Below, one piece after another: positions 10,534 to 22,542 of a DNA stretch of 64,000 nucleotides (position 1 is its first letter; the number at the start of each line of letters is the position of its first letter). The position numbers were made by a program, and so were the translations under genes. The stretch comes from Euborellia annulipes (lineage: Eukaryota > Arthropoda > Insecta > Dermaptera > Anisolabididae). The notes under the pieces are model-generated. The model was not told where the DNA came from, did no database searches, and saw only the letters and a list, made by a program, of their open reading frames with translations. The DNA is taken from the NCBI GenBank assembly GCA_023213315.1, contig JAKCPI010016277.1, forward strand, positions 1 to 64,000, read 5' to 3'.

Positions 10534-12019
10534 CAGGGGCGTAGCGAAGAGATTTTTCAGGGGGGGGAGAAGGCCAAAAATGCCAACTAAATTTAATCAA
10601 TTTGCCAACTGTACAATTCACATTCTTTTTGTTTGAACGTTAAGTCCCCTCCCCCTTCAATTTGCTATTTTAATATTAAAAAACTAAAGGATTAAACAAA
10701 ATTTTTGATAGAAATATAATTAAGGCAAATTTTTTTTCAAATGAGAGATTCCAGTTTCGCTTTATGAGTATGATTCTGGAACGAATTATGCTCGTTAAGA
10801 GAGGTTTCACTGTACATAGAAATATAAAGTTTCAGCCCAATTGGAGGCGATTCAGTAGTGCAAAACATGGTTACAATTTTAGAAAAATCGAATTTTTTTC
10901 AGTTTTTTCAACGTTGGACACCCCTAATAAGTAGAATCTTTTACCATTGGCATTGCTTAACTTTTGGAAAGGTAAAAACTATAGACAGTGTCGGATTTAC
11001 ACAACTAGAGGCCCTAGGCCAAATTACCTGTGCGTTCCTAACGGGGGGAGGGGGGAGGCGTCCGGAAATTTTTTTAAAACTAGGTACCAGGAGATTGATT
11101 TTAACGCTATTTCAGCCCTTAAAATGTGACGAAATTTTACATTTCTTTGTTACCAGAAAAAACTGGTATTTTCAAAATTTGATTTATTTTATACATAAAT
11201 AAAAAAAAAAAAATACTGACGTTTGCGGCCCCCTCTAGCCTGCGGCCCTAGGCCGCGGCCTAGTCGGCTTAGTGGTAAATCCGGCACTGACTATAGAAGA
11301 TCGTAAACATACTTTTTTGCATTCAGGGATGGTAAAAATTATATTCAGGAGTGTCTTGAAAAAAAAAAATGAAAAAAATGCAATTTTTCTAAACTTTTAG
11401 CCGTGTTTTGCCACCTCCGATTGGGCTCAAACTTTACAGTATAGACCTCTATTTCTATGTATTTCAACTAGCCTATCTGCATATTTTTAAGGGGTGACGA
11501 CTTGAAAAAATCTAGAAAATTCAAAATAAGAGTCGCTTTTGAGGAGATTATTTATTAACATTTAATTTTCTCTATATCTCTAAAACTAGAGCTGATGGCG
11601 CAAAATTGATGGTAAAATTTATATTTCTATCAAAAACATTGTTTAATTGGAATTCCTTTTTTTTACAATTATAGTAAATGAAGAAAATTATTCCATTTCC
11701 AATAACAAATGAACGACTGAGGTTTCTTTTATTTGTTCAAATATTTTATTTTTCTCTTTTAAAATAGTCCTAATGATTTTTTCTGTGTTTGCATAAATTT
11801 ATATTCAGTAAAATAAATTTATTTTTTTGAAAATTAAAAAAAAAAATTTTTAATAGATGAAAATATAAAAAAAGAAAATTTAATTTTTTTTTTTTTTAAT
11901 TAAAATATAAATTAATTTCTGTTAAAGAAATTTTATTTTGTCAACTGGTCCTTGATTTTGCCAACTCGATCCGACCTGGGGGGGAGACTCCCCCATCCCC
12001 CCCCTTGGCTACGCCCCTG
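10534..12019. mobile_element. hAT-like non-autonomous element (1486 bp) nested in B1
   Basis: The ends are CAGGGGCGTAGCGAAG and CTTGGCTACGCCCCTG with a perfect 8-bp duplication AAGAAGGA (10526-10533 and 12020-12027). It carries G-tracts next to the TIRs and contains a further hAT-like element at 10986-11289. Confidence 0.88.
10986..11289. mobile_element. hAT-like MITE (304 bp), second-level nest
   Basis: The ends are CAGTGTCGGATTTAC and GTAAATCCGGCACTG, with a perfect 8-bp duplication ACTATAGA (10978-10985 and 11290-11297). It is inserted within the larger hAT-like element. Confidence 0.88.
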
Positions 12020-12031
12020 AAGAAGGAGTGC

Positions 12032-13115
12032 TACCAACATAACAAAAATAAAAAAGCTAAAATTTTATAAAATTTGGTGAAATCCTATGTTTATCGTTTC
12101 GAATGAATACCAAACGAAGTATTTACATTCTACCAACATAACAAAAATAAAAAAGCTAAAATTTTATAAAATTTGGTGAAATCCTATGTTTATCGTTTCG
12201 AATGAATACCAAACGAAGTATTTACATTCTACCAACATAACAAAAATAAAAAACCTAAAATTTTATAAAATTTGGTGAAATCCTATGTTTATCGTTTCGA
12301 ATGAATACCAAACGAAGTATTTACATTCTACCAACATAACAAAAATAAAAAACCTAAAATTTTATAAAATTTGGTGAAATCCTATGTTTATCGTTTCGAA
12401 TGAATACCAAACGAAGTATTTACATTCTACCAACATAACAAAAATAAAAAACCTAAAATTTTATAAAATTTGGTGAAATCCTATGTTTATCGTTTCGAAT
12501 GAATACCAAACGAAGTATTTACATTCTACCAACATAACAAAAATAAAAAACCTAAAATTTTATAAAATTTGGTGAAATCCTATGTTTATCGTTTCGAATG
12601 AATACCAAACGAAGTATTTACATTCTACCAACATAACAAAAATAAAAAACCTAAAATTTTATAAAATTTGGTGAAATCCTATGTTTATCGTTTCGAATGA
12701 ATACCAAACGAAGTATTTACATTCTACCAACATAACAAAAATAAAAAACCTAAAATTTTATAAAATTTGGTGAAATCCTATGTTTATCGTTTCGAATGAA
12801 TACCAAACGAAGTATTTACAATCTACCAACATAACAAAAATAAAAAACCTAAAATTTTATAAAATTTGGTGAAATCCTATGTTTATCGCTTCGAATGGAT
12901 ACCAAACGATGTATTTACATTCTACCAACATAACAAAAATAAAAAACCTAAAATTTTATAAAATTTGGTGAAATCCTATGTTTATCGTTTCGAATGAATA
13001 CCAAACGAAGTATTTACAATCTACCAACATAACAAAAATAAAAAACCTAAAATTTTATAAAATTTGGTAAAACCCTATGTTTATCGTTTCGAATGGATAC
13101 CAAACGATGTATTTA
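12032..13115 (+). repeat. 99-bp satellite, 11 tandem units
   Basis: The units start taccaacataac at 12032 and then every 99 bases to 13022. The first two units share aaaaaagctaaaa; the rest have aaaaaacctaaaa. The last units carry extra substitutions (gatgtattta, gtaaaaccc). The inverted family B copy has only about two units (20890-21080), so the array expanded, or contracted, within this family. Confidence 0.95.
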
Positions 13116-13169
13116 ATTTTTACTGTTTGGAATGCATATTAAAAGATCTATTCATGGGATAACTTAATA

Positions 13170-14252
13170 CCGTCAAACGGGGTGAGAATGGTCAAAAATT
13201 CATATTTTCATTTATAACTCTTGCACCGTTTAGCAGAAAATAACGAAACTAAGTGGGATCATTGCTTAGTTTCTTGATTACTTACCCTGCGAATTATAAT
13301 TTTTTTAGGTCTTAAGGAATCTGCATGACAACAAAATATGAGAGTGACCATACTCGCCCCGTATTTGGGGTGAGAATGGTCTTGCTTATTTTTAAGTCCA
13401 AAGTAAAGAGGATTTGGTCGGAGTTAGTATGGTTAGAAAGAACAAAGTTCATAATTCAAAAATATAATATTAATAATTTTTAATTTTTAAAACTATGAAA
13501 AAAATGATTAAAAAATTGTGACATTTCCAAATTGGCTGTTATCAAAAACAATCCATCCTCTTCTCTCTTTGGTGGGAGTAGAGAGGGTTTTTAAGACATC
13601 TTTCCTGTCCACAGCTGCTATCTCAGGTTTGTCCGGGAAGATAAATTTTTCTCCTTTTTTTTCAGGAATAATATAGGGACTTCGTCGTCATTGTAGGTAG
13701 CCTCCCTGTCCTCTATCACTTGACCGATAAAATGTTTCACACTCTTCTTACCCCTCATTATTACTAATACAAACTTTTCTGGTCTGAGTGCACCTTCATC
13801 GTTTTCCACCTCAACTCGGTTATGATTTTCGATGACCATTCTCACCCCAAAAAAACACTGAATTTTACAATTTTTTAAATAATTTTTTTTATAAATTAAA
13901 CTGTATTACTAATAATAATAAGCAACTTATCAATAGTTGACCAACAAGTTGGTCGTGCACCACGAGACGTTTTAAGATAATCTTCCAGCCTGTGCTAACT
14001 TGACAACCAAAGCTATACCGACTTATCAAGATATGAACAAATATCCCTAATTTCCGATTTTTTTTTTTTATTATATTTTATAAAAAAAAAATTCCCAAAA
14101 CCAACTACCTCTTGAATAAACATGAGATACATTATTGCCACAAAAAAAAAAATAGCAAAAATACAAATTCAGAACATTCTACCGCTTAATTTCAAATATT
14201 CCTGCAAAACGACCATTCTCGCCCCTCAGACCATTCTCACCCCGAAAGACGG
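13170..14252. mobile_element. Pogo/Tc1-mariner-type element (1083 bp) nested in B1
   Basis: The ends are CCGTCAAACGGGGTGAGAAT and ATTCTCACCCCGAAAGACGG (three mismatches), flanked by TA on each side. The other family B copy shows the uninterrupted site (ttaatatttaat in element orientation) with a single TA, which proves the insertion and the 2-bp duplication. It contains a short minus-strand coding remnant. Confidence 0.88.
13560..13845 (-). pseudogene. C-terminal remnant of a pogo/Tigger-type transposon protein
   Basis: The minus-strand frame from 13845 contains EKFVLVIMRGKKSVKHFIGQ, a short beta-rich motif often found at the C-terminus of pogo/Tigger-like proteins, followed by an acidic stretch. 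A shift in the run of T near 13655 breaks the frame. The continuation (FIFPDKPEIAAVDRKDVL) is in another frame. It matches the TA-flanked host element. No catalytic DDE part is present. Family recall is moderate. Confidence 0.45.
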
Positions 14253-14314
14253 TATTTAATAAACAAAAATTAATAAATAATATTTTCATGTAATATTTCA
14301 CAAAAAGAAGTGAA

Positions 14315-14596
14315 ATCTCAGCCAAAAACATCGGAGATGCAAAAAGGGGCGCCTCGCATTATTTTTGCCTAGCGTCGAGGTGAAATCAAAAAAATGCGCC
14401 TCGCTTTTCTGATTTATATAAAAGCGAGGATATATGAAACAAATAAAATTCTGTAGGGGTTTTATTTAAGTGAAAATATTTCCTCGCTTTTATATAAATC
14501 AGAAAAGCGAGGCGCATTTTTTTGATTTCACCTCGACGCTAGGCAAAAATAATGTGAGGCGCCCCTTTTTGCATCTCCGATGTTTTTGGCTGAGAT
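14315..14596. repeat. 282-bp palindrome closing family B copy B1
   Basis: The arms begin ATCTCAGCCAAAAACATCGG and run through gaggcgcc and gcgaggt blocks to an unpaired centre of about 60 bases with ctgtaggggttttattt. It would form a hairpin of about 110 paired bases. An almost identical copy is at 20489-20770. Confidence 0.9.
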
Positions 14597-15231
14597 AAAT
14601 TTAACAGTTAAAATATATTTAATATATTTATTTAAAATCATAGTGAATTTTGACAGATATATTTTGAAAATACGAGGTTATGTTCAAAACCTTCTCTGTC
14701 AATTATAACATTATGCAAACATCAAAATCTTCACCTCCGATCAGCTCCATCCTCACCAATATTCACGTTTTCTATTAATATCTTGAAGTAAAAACCAATT
14801 TATAGCGATTAAAAACAGTTTAAACTTTTACACACCGTCTTTGCTGTAAGATATATGCTTCAACAAATTTTATTTCGAATTTTTTATATATAATATAAAT
14901 ATACCTGGTATATTTTTTAAAAATTCTTGACAGGCAGTATGAAAATATAATTTTTTTTTTTTAATAATAACAATAAAATTGATTAATTAAATAAAAATGA
15001 ATATATTATAAGGGTATATATAGATAGTTGATTAGATAAAATGTCACAATTCTCATTTTAGGCTATGAATTCTGGCTGAGAGGGACTTAAGTCGTCAAAT
15101 TTGACTACTTGAGATGTAAGCTCAAATAGAGGACTTGAGTTCCGATTAAATGTTGGTGCAACACTCTAAGTTCAAATGTAAGATGTAAGACGAGCTTGAG
15201 ACCTGAGATATGTTGGTGCAACTGGGCATAA

Positions 15232-15600
15232 AACTAAAAGCGTTGGGCGCGCAAATTTACAATCTCTTGCAATTTGCATTGCAGAGGGTCAACTAACCTT
15301 AATTCACCGATACATGAATCAAAAAAAAAAATAAATAAAATAATCTAACTAGTAAAATTTGAGTCACTTTTCAAACTTTTTTGCCTAACTAACGGGCAAG
15401 TCTATGGTATTAAAATGTATTCATAAAACATATAATAGGCCTATTAATAGAATTAAAATTTGCAAATCCCGCGCCCAACGCTTTTAGTTTTAGTAACCTA
15501 TATTAATTTTTAATATAATTTTAAAGAACTTATACAAAATTATTTTTCTCTTTTGTAGCCTACATTTATAAAAGCGTTGTTTTTAAATTTTTTTTTTAAA
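15232..15600. repeat. TIR repeat J2/J3
   Basis: Direct copy of J1 at 15232-15345, then an inverted end with cgcccaacgcttttagttt at 15467-15500, continuing into sequence that is the inverse of 8862-8985. This suggests one TIR element of about 270 bp beside a second, split copy. Confidence 0.5.
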
Positions 15601-15620
15601 TTATTTTATTTGATTATTGC

Positions 15621-15675
15621 CAGCCAGCTCTGAAGATGGCCTAGACCTCGAGCCGAAACGTCGTAATATTTGGCT
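15621..15675 (+). ncRNA. Hammerhead ribozyme-like motif H3
   Basis: Core CTGAAGA (15630-15636), a short stem II GGC/GCC with a long loop, GAAAC (15655-15659) and GTC (15660-15662). An outer stem I helix is CAGCCA (15621-15626) with TGGCTG (15671-15676). Stem II is weak, so this is a poorer copy than H7/H8. The GGCTGC tail box is present. Confidence 0.5.
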
Positions 15676-16150
15676 GCATTCGTCTTGTTTTTCCATGATT
15701 CCATTATCATTAAGCCTACAGCCACAGATCTTTATTTATTTATTTAACTCAAAGATATTTGTGAGCCAAATTATTAAATTGTGATTTATATGTTAGATAT
15801 ACTAAATAATTTTATAAATTACATAGAAATAATTTGTAGGGCCATTTCCCAATGTAATTATCTAAAATTATTTGTCAGAACGCCTGGAGAGTAGACAACA
15901 TGGAGTGATGAAACGGGAGGCGTGGCAGCAGACGGCAGGCGGCGCTAAGAGGGCGGAGCTCGGTTAATGGAGGGGGAAGATTAGGATAGAGCGAGAGCCA
16001 ATCTCGTAATAAATTATTGCTATCGATCGAAAGGACATAGGAGAACTTATTTCATTTGTTAAATTTCACATGAGAAAACGCAAGGGGGGGGGCTTTAATA
16101 TTGACTTTCACTGCCACTATATTCAATTATTAATTTAAGGGCCAACAAGG
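15676..16150. other. Unassigned interval, locally G-rich
   Basis: 15890-16030 is unusually G/C-rich for this window (ggaggcgtggcagcagacgg and so on), which suggests retroelement LTR or 5' sequence. No boundary is visible. Confidence 0.35.
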
Positions 16151-16151
16151 G

Positions 16152-16204
16152 CCCTCGGGCTTGGTGTAGGAGTTAGCGTTCTAGCCTCGTATACCAAGAG
16201 TCAA
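16152..16204 (+). repeat. 5' fragment of tRNA-derived SINE
   Basis: gggccctcgggcttggtgta then gagttagcgt and cctcgtataccaa match the head of the SINE at 29712. It stops abruptly at the start of hAT-derived sequence. Confidence 0.6.
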
Positions 16205-17485
16205 TTCTGTTAGAGAAAGAAACTCAAACTATAATTGAGAAAAATAAGCTACGATTACCTTCAATTATAAAAACCATTTTATTTTGAGGCCGAAACAATT
16301 TATCACTTCAAGGACATCGAGAACAAGGATCGATGAAAATTGATGAAGCAAAAGCCAACGCTCTGAATGGATCTCAAGGTATTTTTAAAGCCTTGTTGGC
16401 ATTTAGAATGGAATCTGGAGACACCATTTTCAAACAGGTCCGGAAAATTGCACAATGATAAGTGGGAAAATACAAAATGATATTATTTATGTAGACTACT
16501 TGGGGAAGAAATAAGGAATACCATTTTATCAAAGGAACAAAAAAATCCAAGTTTTTTTCAATTTTTTAATTGTCGAAATGACAGATTGTTCAAAAAGAAC
16601 AGTCAACCAAGTGTATTCGATACGTTGACGCAGAATGTTTGGTAATTCGTGAAGATTTTCTTGGTTTTGTTCACTAGAGGAGTTTCTATTAAAGAAACAA
16701 TACAAAAAGAGTTATTAAACATGGGGTTAGATTTGGAAAATCTTCGTGGCCAAGGTTACGATGGAGGATCTAATATGGCAGGAGCATTTAAAGGTGAGGA
16801 AATGGAGAAAATAATTTGAAAAAAAAAAAATTAGTTAATAATTAATATTAAATCAAAAATCTTTAAAAAAATTATCGCGGCCTGGTGTCTAACAATTGTA
16901 AGTATAAATCTAATCTATCGATTCATGATTCAACAAGAGCATCCTCTTGCATTCTACACTCACTACTTTAGTCACAGACTAAATTTATGTATATCAAAAT
17001 CTTGTGTTGTAAGCGGAATCAAAAATATCATGAGTATATAGTAGAAAGCATTTCTGCTTATTTATCCGGATCTGCGAAACGTGTAAATTTGCTTAAAGAA
17101 ATAATTTCTGATTTTGATGCTGATACTATAAGTGAAACAAAAAAAACTAGATTAAAAACTATAGCCTATGTGCCACTCGTTGGGTTGAAAGGTATGATAC
17201 TCTACTGAAGTTTAAGAAACTTCTTACAGTAATAGTTATAGCCTTAGAAAAATTAGAGGACGATAATGATCGGGAAACTGCTAAAAATGCTATGAGCTAT
17301 AACGACTGTATCAAAAGAAGTGATTTTATAATTTCCTTGTGGATCACCGCATTTTTGAATATTCAAGAGACTAAGCAAATTACTTCAAAGTCCGAACTTG
17401 GATTTTCCCGGTACGATGGAAAATGTTAACAATCTTATTGACGTTTTCAAAAAAATGAGATTAGACTAAGAAGAAGCATTTGATG
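16205..17485 (+). pseudogene. Decayed hAT transposase, copy 1 (ZMYM1-like)
   Basis: In shifting frames the sequence shows LLAFRMESGD, an RYVDAECLVIREDFL-like block, LRGQGYDGGSNMAG (about 16745-16790), then FYTHYFSHRLNL (about 16948-16985) and SAYLSGSAKRVNLL (within 16987-17208). The order matches the hAT transposases annotated as zinc finger MYM-type 1-like. Several stops and shifts make it non-functional. It starts at the same internal point as part of copy 2 (19404), so it is a separate 5'-truncated copy. Confidence 0.8.
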
Positions 17486-17489
17486 AGAT

Positions 17490-18970
17490 CTTTATTTATT
17501 TACTTAACTATAACTTCAAACACATACTCTCAGTTACAATTAACTCTCTACAGACAAATGTCCAATTATAGAGAGTGAGGGGTTAATTACATAAACATTT
17601 CATGAATATTAATATGAAGTAAACAGAGATAAACTTAAAGAACAAGAGGGCAAACAAGAAAAATGAAAAATTCTTAATAAAAAAGTCCTTAATTCAAGAC
17701 GGTCTCCCTACGCGTGTACTCCAAACACATTCTGTGTATCGGAGACTTCTCCAACATTCTTGTACGCGCTCTGTCCAGATAAAACAGCGAGTCAGATCTC
17801 AGAGCAAAAGCTGGGACTCTAAAGCCTACTTTGGCAAGCAATTCGCTGCAGTCCCATCGATTGCTTAAGAGATTTTAAAGATTAGCCAGCAAGTCATCCC
17901 TCCCTCTTTCGGATAGACTCCTCTGACCAAACAAATCTAGGAGTTCAACATACGGAATCATAGTTCCCGGAATTCCAATTCCAAGAATTTCTTTTGGACA
18001 CCCTCAACTAAGTTCAATTTGAAGGGTACCATATTAGGGGAGCGTATTCAATCTGAGATCGCACCAATGAATAGAACAACCTTAATAAGGTGTCTTCCCT
18101 AAAAAAGTTGTTGCTGTTTCTCTTGACAAAGCCAAACATTCTATATGCCTTATTGACAATATTTTCTATGTGCCTATTAAAAGAAAGCTCATGATCAAAA
18201 GTAATCCCAAGGTCACTAACAAAATCATTACGAATTAGCTCTTTGGAATTTATTTTGTAGTGGGAAGTTATAGAATTTTTTATTTTATTTATTTATTTTT
18301 TTTTTTTTTTGAGATAACAGAGCATTTATCTACCTATATTTAAGGACATATCATTATTATCACACCATTTGAGATAGCATTTATGGCATTCTGCAGGATT
18401 TGACAATCATTAGTATTATTTATCGCAGAATAAATTTTGAGATCATCCGCATATAGAAAATAGTTACAATTATCTATAATATTGACTATGTCATTTATGT
18501 AGACAATGAATAAGAGAGGTCCAAGTTTGGACCCTTGAGGTACACCAGAGTGAGACACAAACTGACGGAATTTCGCATTTTTAAATATGACACATTGTTT
18601 CCTATTAGATAAATAAGAGCACATCAATTGGGTCAGTGAGTCGGAAGCACCATAACGTTTGAACTTTTCAATTAATAAGCTATGGCTGACAGTATCAAAA
18701 ACTTTTGAGAAGTCCATATAGACCGAATCGACCTGTTGGCCCCGATCCAAGGCAGAAGTATTCTGTATAGGAACAAAGATTTGTAATCACAGATCTTTTG
18801 GGAATGAATCCGTGCTGACGCTCAGAGATATATTTGAGTACATAATGTAACAAATATTTGTACAAAATAGCTTCAACTATCTTAGCAAAAGGAAATAAAA
18901 GTACAAGTGGTCTATAATTAGTGACTAACCTCCTATCTCCCTTTTTAAAAACAGTGTTATATTAGATGAT
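17490..18970 (-). pseudogene. Non-LTR retrotransposon (jockey/CR1-like) reverse transcriptase
   Basis: The longest frame (18750-18340) has MDFSKVFDTVSH, GVPQGSKLGPLLF and LYADDLKIY, the RT motifs A, B and C. Upstream (18970-18760) another frame holds NYRPL and ISERQHGF, the finger part of RT. Downstream (18240-17900) the RT thumb and C-terminus are read in broken frames. It ends near 17490 in an A-rich tail (aaataaataaag on the minus strand). Multiple stops mark it dead. It separates the two hAT copies. Confidence 0.85.
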
Positions 18971-18998
18971 ATCCATAAGTTAGGAAATTTATTTGATT

Positions 18999-19220
18999 TT
19001 AACGATAAATTAAAAATAAAGAGGAAAGAGAGGTAATAGCTTCACACTCCCGAGGTCTGACGGGGCGGCTTAGGACATGGAGGGTGTGTGATTGACTCTG
19101 TATATTAATAAAATTTAATAAATAAATCATTCTGCAAGTTTTATTGAATACGGTGAAACCTACTTTGGCTGACATCTCCAATTTTCCTTTCATTATTGTA
19201 TCATAGACATTTACAATCAA
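18999..19220 (-). pseudogene. 3' end of a second LINE copy
   Basis: The minus frame contains SAKVGFTVFN, close to the C-terminal text near 17830 in the first LINE, and RPVRPRECEAITSL. Only the C-terminus is left. Confidence 0.5.
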
Positions 19221-19244
19221 CAGTTAGTATTATTCGTTTTCTTT

Positions 19245-20165
19245 TTTAAACAGCCACTTAAAATATTTGTTACCGAGCCTATGCAAAATTATAAAGATGC
19301 AATTAAAGACTTTCAAGATCACTCCTCTAAGCAATATCATTTTAATCTGCTTGGAACATGCCGGGGAATTTATAAAATCCGGAAAAAATGTTTTTCATTG
19401 CTGTTAGAGAAAGAAACCCAAACTATAATTGGGAAAAATAAGATACGATTACCTTCAATTATAAAAACTATTTTATTTTGTGGCCGGAACAATTTATCAC
19501 TTCGAGGACATCGAGAACAAGGATAAATGAAAATTGATGAAGTAAAGACCAACGCTCTGAATGGATCTCAAGGTATTTTTAGAGCCTTGTTGGCATTTAG
19601 AATGGAATCTGGAGACACTAATTTAATACAACATTTTCAAACAACTCCGGAAAATTGCACAATGATAAGTGGGAAAATACAAAATGATATTATTATGTAG
19701 CCTACTTGGGGAAGAAATAGGGAATACCATTTTTTCAAAGGAAATTATTGATGTAGGAATGATCTATGAAAATGATGTAAATATATCTGAAGGGGAACTT
19801 AAAGCTGAGATTTTACAATGGAAAAAAGATGGGAAGGCAAAAAAAAGACCTTCCTTCTACAAGCATGGAAGCCCTTTCACAGTGCAATGACTTTTTCCCT
19901 GCAATAAACACTTTATTGACCACATTAGCCACACTTCCTATTACTACAGCAACACCAAAAAGGACTTTTTCTGTATTAAAGAGACTAAAAACATATTTAA
20001 GATCAACAATGTTGGAGGATCGATTAAGTGGCCTAGCTTAGTTGAATATTAATAAAGATATATGGGTGGACTGTGCAAATGTAGTGAACAAGTTTGCATC
20101 ATTGAAGTTTGCAGCATGAAGAAGAATGGAAGTGGCAAATTGGTCTGAAGATATAAATAATAAGT
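19245..20165 (+). pseudogene. Decayed hAT transposase, copy 2, internally deleted
   Basis: The N-terminal part (PMQNYKDAIKDFQ... and LPSIIKTILFCGRNNLSLRG) spans 19245-19740. The sequence then jumps straight to the C-terminal part: FFPAINTLLTTLATLPITTA and TPKRTFSVLKRLKTYLRSTM (19890-20040), the hAT dimerisation region. The middle with the catalytic residues is missing. Stops interrupt the frame. This is a plausible relative of the source that moves the CAG...CTG elements in the window, but that is inference. Confidence 0.8.
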
Positions 20166-20488
20166 TATCTCATAGTATAAGGACTATTTATTTATTTATT
20201 TTATTTTACCTAAACCAATGCATCCCTAAATTCAACAGTCAATAGAATATCTTATCTATTTAATAATTGATCTAATAACAAGGATTTTTCTGGCATTTTT
20301 AACTGCGATCTTATTAGTTTTAAAAGAAGAAGAGAAGAATTAAGAGGTGGATTTATGAAACTTAACTGTAATATAATTATTATGTTTTAAACATACATAC
20401 AGTATATCATAATTAGAACAAAGTTTTAATTTTTACTATTTGTTTGTTTTTCTTTTCTTTTTTTATTGAATTTATTATTTAAATAGAA

Positions 20489-22542
20489 ATCTCAGCCAAA
20501 AACATCGGAGATGCAAAAAGGGGCGCCTCGCATTATTTTTGCCTAGCGTCGAGGTGAAATCAAAAAAATGCGCCTCGCTTTTCTGATTTATATAAAAGCG
20601 AGGAAATATTTTCACTTAAATAAAACCCCTACAGAATTTTATTTGTTTCATATATCCTCGCTTTTATATAAATCAGAAAAGCGAGGCGCATTTTTTTGAT
20701 TTCACCTCGACGCTAGGCAAAAATAATGCGAGGCGCCCCTTTTTGCATCTCCGATGTTTTTGGCTGAGATTTCACTTCTTTTTGTGAAATATTACATTTA
20801 AATTTTATTTAATAATTTTTGTTTATTAAATATTAAGTTATCCCATGAACAGATCTTTTAATATGCATTCCAAACAGTAAAAAATAAATACATCGTTTGG
20901 TATTAATTCAAAATGATAAACATAGGATTTCACCAAATTTTATAAAATTTTAGGATTTTTATTTTTGTTATGTTGGTAAGATGTAAATACATCGTTTGGT
21001 ATCCATTCGAAACGATAAACATAGGATTTCACCAAATTTTATAAAATTTTAGGATTTTTATTTTTGTTATGTTGGTAGCACTTCTTCTTATCACGTTAAT
21101 CTATTGTATTGTACTGAAGGGATCCATCCTAAAATTTTTTATTCCATTAGGGATGAAAATTACTAATATTAATAGATATGTTCCTAAATGACGTCATCAG
21201 GGAGCAAAATAGTTAGAATTGTCTTTTCGCCATGTTAAAGATAGGACAAATTTGAAATTTTGAATACCTCTCAAAAAGTCACTTTTGATCCAAAATGAAA
21301 TTTTATATCAAAGGTATCGGGTTTTTGATAGTATCTATTTGTATTTTAAATTTCATCCAAATCGGTCCAGCAGGGAAACCTGTAGCTTTGTCTAAAAATT
21401 TGAAAATTGAAGAAAAGAATGAAAAAAAAAAAAAAAAAAAAAAGAAAAAAAATCTGGTGTGACTGGCGCACAACTTTCTCTTACCTTCGGTAATCGAAAG
21501 ATGTATACTGTGCTTGTCACACCAGATTTTTTGTGTCGACATGTATTTAGTTCCCGACAGTACGGAACATATGAATTCAGATGTAAAATTTATAAGTATG
21601 GGAAAATATTTATATTTTGTTACCATGGCAACCATTTCTCCTATCTTCCCTATGAAATACAAGAGTAAAGTGGTCTTCAGAAGATTTCAATCGCAAAATG
21701 AGAATATACATTTTAAAGAACATCTAAAAAATAATTGATTTTTGAATTTAAAAAAAAATCGTTGGAGCAAATTTTAAGAAAATCGAAAAAAACTGAAAAA
21801 GTACATCGGTAAAGTACTAGTACTCTTTGGCCGATTTTGATTAAAAGCTTATTTTTCCGGTCCCGGGGGGTGTTTAACTTAAATATCAAATTTCAACCTC
21901 GTAGCTCAATTCCTTCATGCTTAAAATTGAACACAGACACACACACACACAGACACACACACACACACACACACAGACAGACCATGTCGCGAAAACCACT
22001 TTTTTGGATTCAGGGGACCTCAAAACGTGAAGATCCATCAAAATCTCGACATCGAATTTTTTGATATGAATCCAATACTTTCTCTCTATATATATATTAC
22101 ATATATACATAGGTAAGAGAAAGTAAAAAAAAAAGGAAAAATAAGAGACTAACTTTTGACCTTCCGAAATCGGCAAAATCTCAACTTTGAGCCTCTGCCA
22201 TTCTGTTTGGGACTGGAATTTTTTTTGAATTCGTGCTCAAAATAATCCTTATTTATTCTAGTTTAATATAAAAAAAATTTCGCTCCGATATCTTAAAAAC
22301 TTTTTGAGATATTCGCCCAGAAAGAGAAAAGTTTCTCAAAAAATTTTTTCACGTCCCTATCTTTTATTAAGGATTTAAAATCATTCTTGATAATATAGTC
22401 TAGGGACGACTCGTCCATCTAAATGCAATGGGCCATTGGCATCTATTGGAATGTCAACTAAATGGTAGTATTAAGAGTTTCTTTGCTTTCTTTTGCTTTT
22501 TTACTTGCTCGGCGACGAGTCGCTCCTGCGACTCTTGATTAA
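20489..22542. mobile_element. Family B repeat, copy B2 (inverted relative to B1)
   Basis: It starts with the 282-bp palindrome and ends GCGACTCTTGATTAA. Between them are two 99-bp satellite units (about 20890-21080), the block with gatgacgtcatc-like sequence and the A-rich tract that received family A copy A3. It lacks the two hAT-like and the pogo-like insertions of B1 and so serves as the empty-site reference. Confidence 0.85.
21453..22124 (+). mobile_element. Family A copy A3 (672 bp) inside B2
   Basis: It starts TCTGGTGTGACTGG with the hairpin and ends GGTAAGAGAAAGT. It sits in the poly(A) tract of B2 that is uninterrupted poly(T) in B1 (10160-10197). It has an internal (CA)n at 21937-21973. 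It belongs to a shorter length class than A1 and A2. Confidence 0.8.

Larger units (their letters stand above)
9751..14596. mobile_element. Family B repeat, copy B1, carrying nested insertions and a satellite
   Basis: The left end is TAATCAAGAGTCGC followed by a perfect 7-bp hairpin (GAGTCGC/GCGACTC). The right end is a 282-bp palindrome (14315-14596) ending GGCTGAGAT. The same order of sequence occurs inverted at 20489-22542. B1 is enlarged by a hAT-like element (10534-12019), a 99-bp satellite of 11 units and a pogo-like element (13170-14252). No frame of its own is seen. The terminal hairpin, absence of TIRs and central tandem repeats resemble Helentron-type non-autonomous elements, but this is a guess. 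Confidence 0.7.
9098..15228. mobile_element. PIF/Harbinger-like TIR element, split by family B
   Basis: The ends are TGCCCAGTTGCACCAAC and its exact inverse GTTGGTGCAACTGGGCA. They are flanked by TAA on both sides, the 3-bp target duplication usual for PIF/Harbinger. The element's own sequence is only about 1.3 kb, because family B (9751-14596) sits inside it. Subterminal repeats of the caagtc/gacttg type are frequent near both ends. The family assignment rests on the TSD only. Confidence 0.6.

Noticed and set aside
12080..13100. Repeated cgtttcgaatg in the satellite as possible hammerhead halves
   Set aside because: Lacks CTGANGA and the GAAACGTC order; simply part of the 99-bp unit.
12032..13115. 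CRISPR-like regular repeats
   Set aside because: Units of 99 bp are directly adjacent with no unique spacers; this is a satellite in a eukaryotic element.
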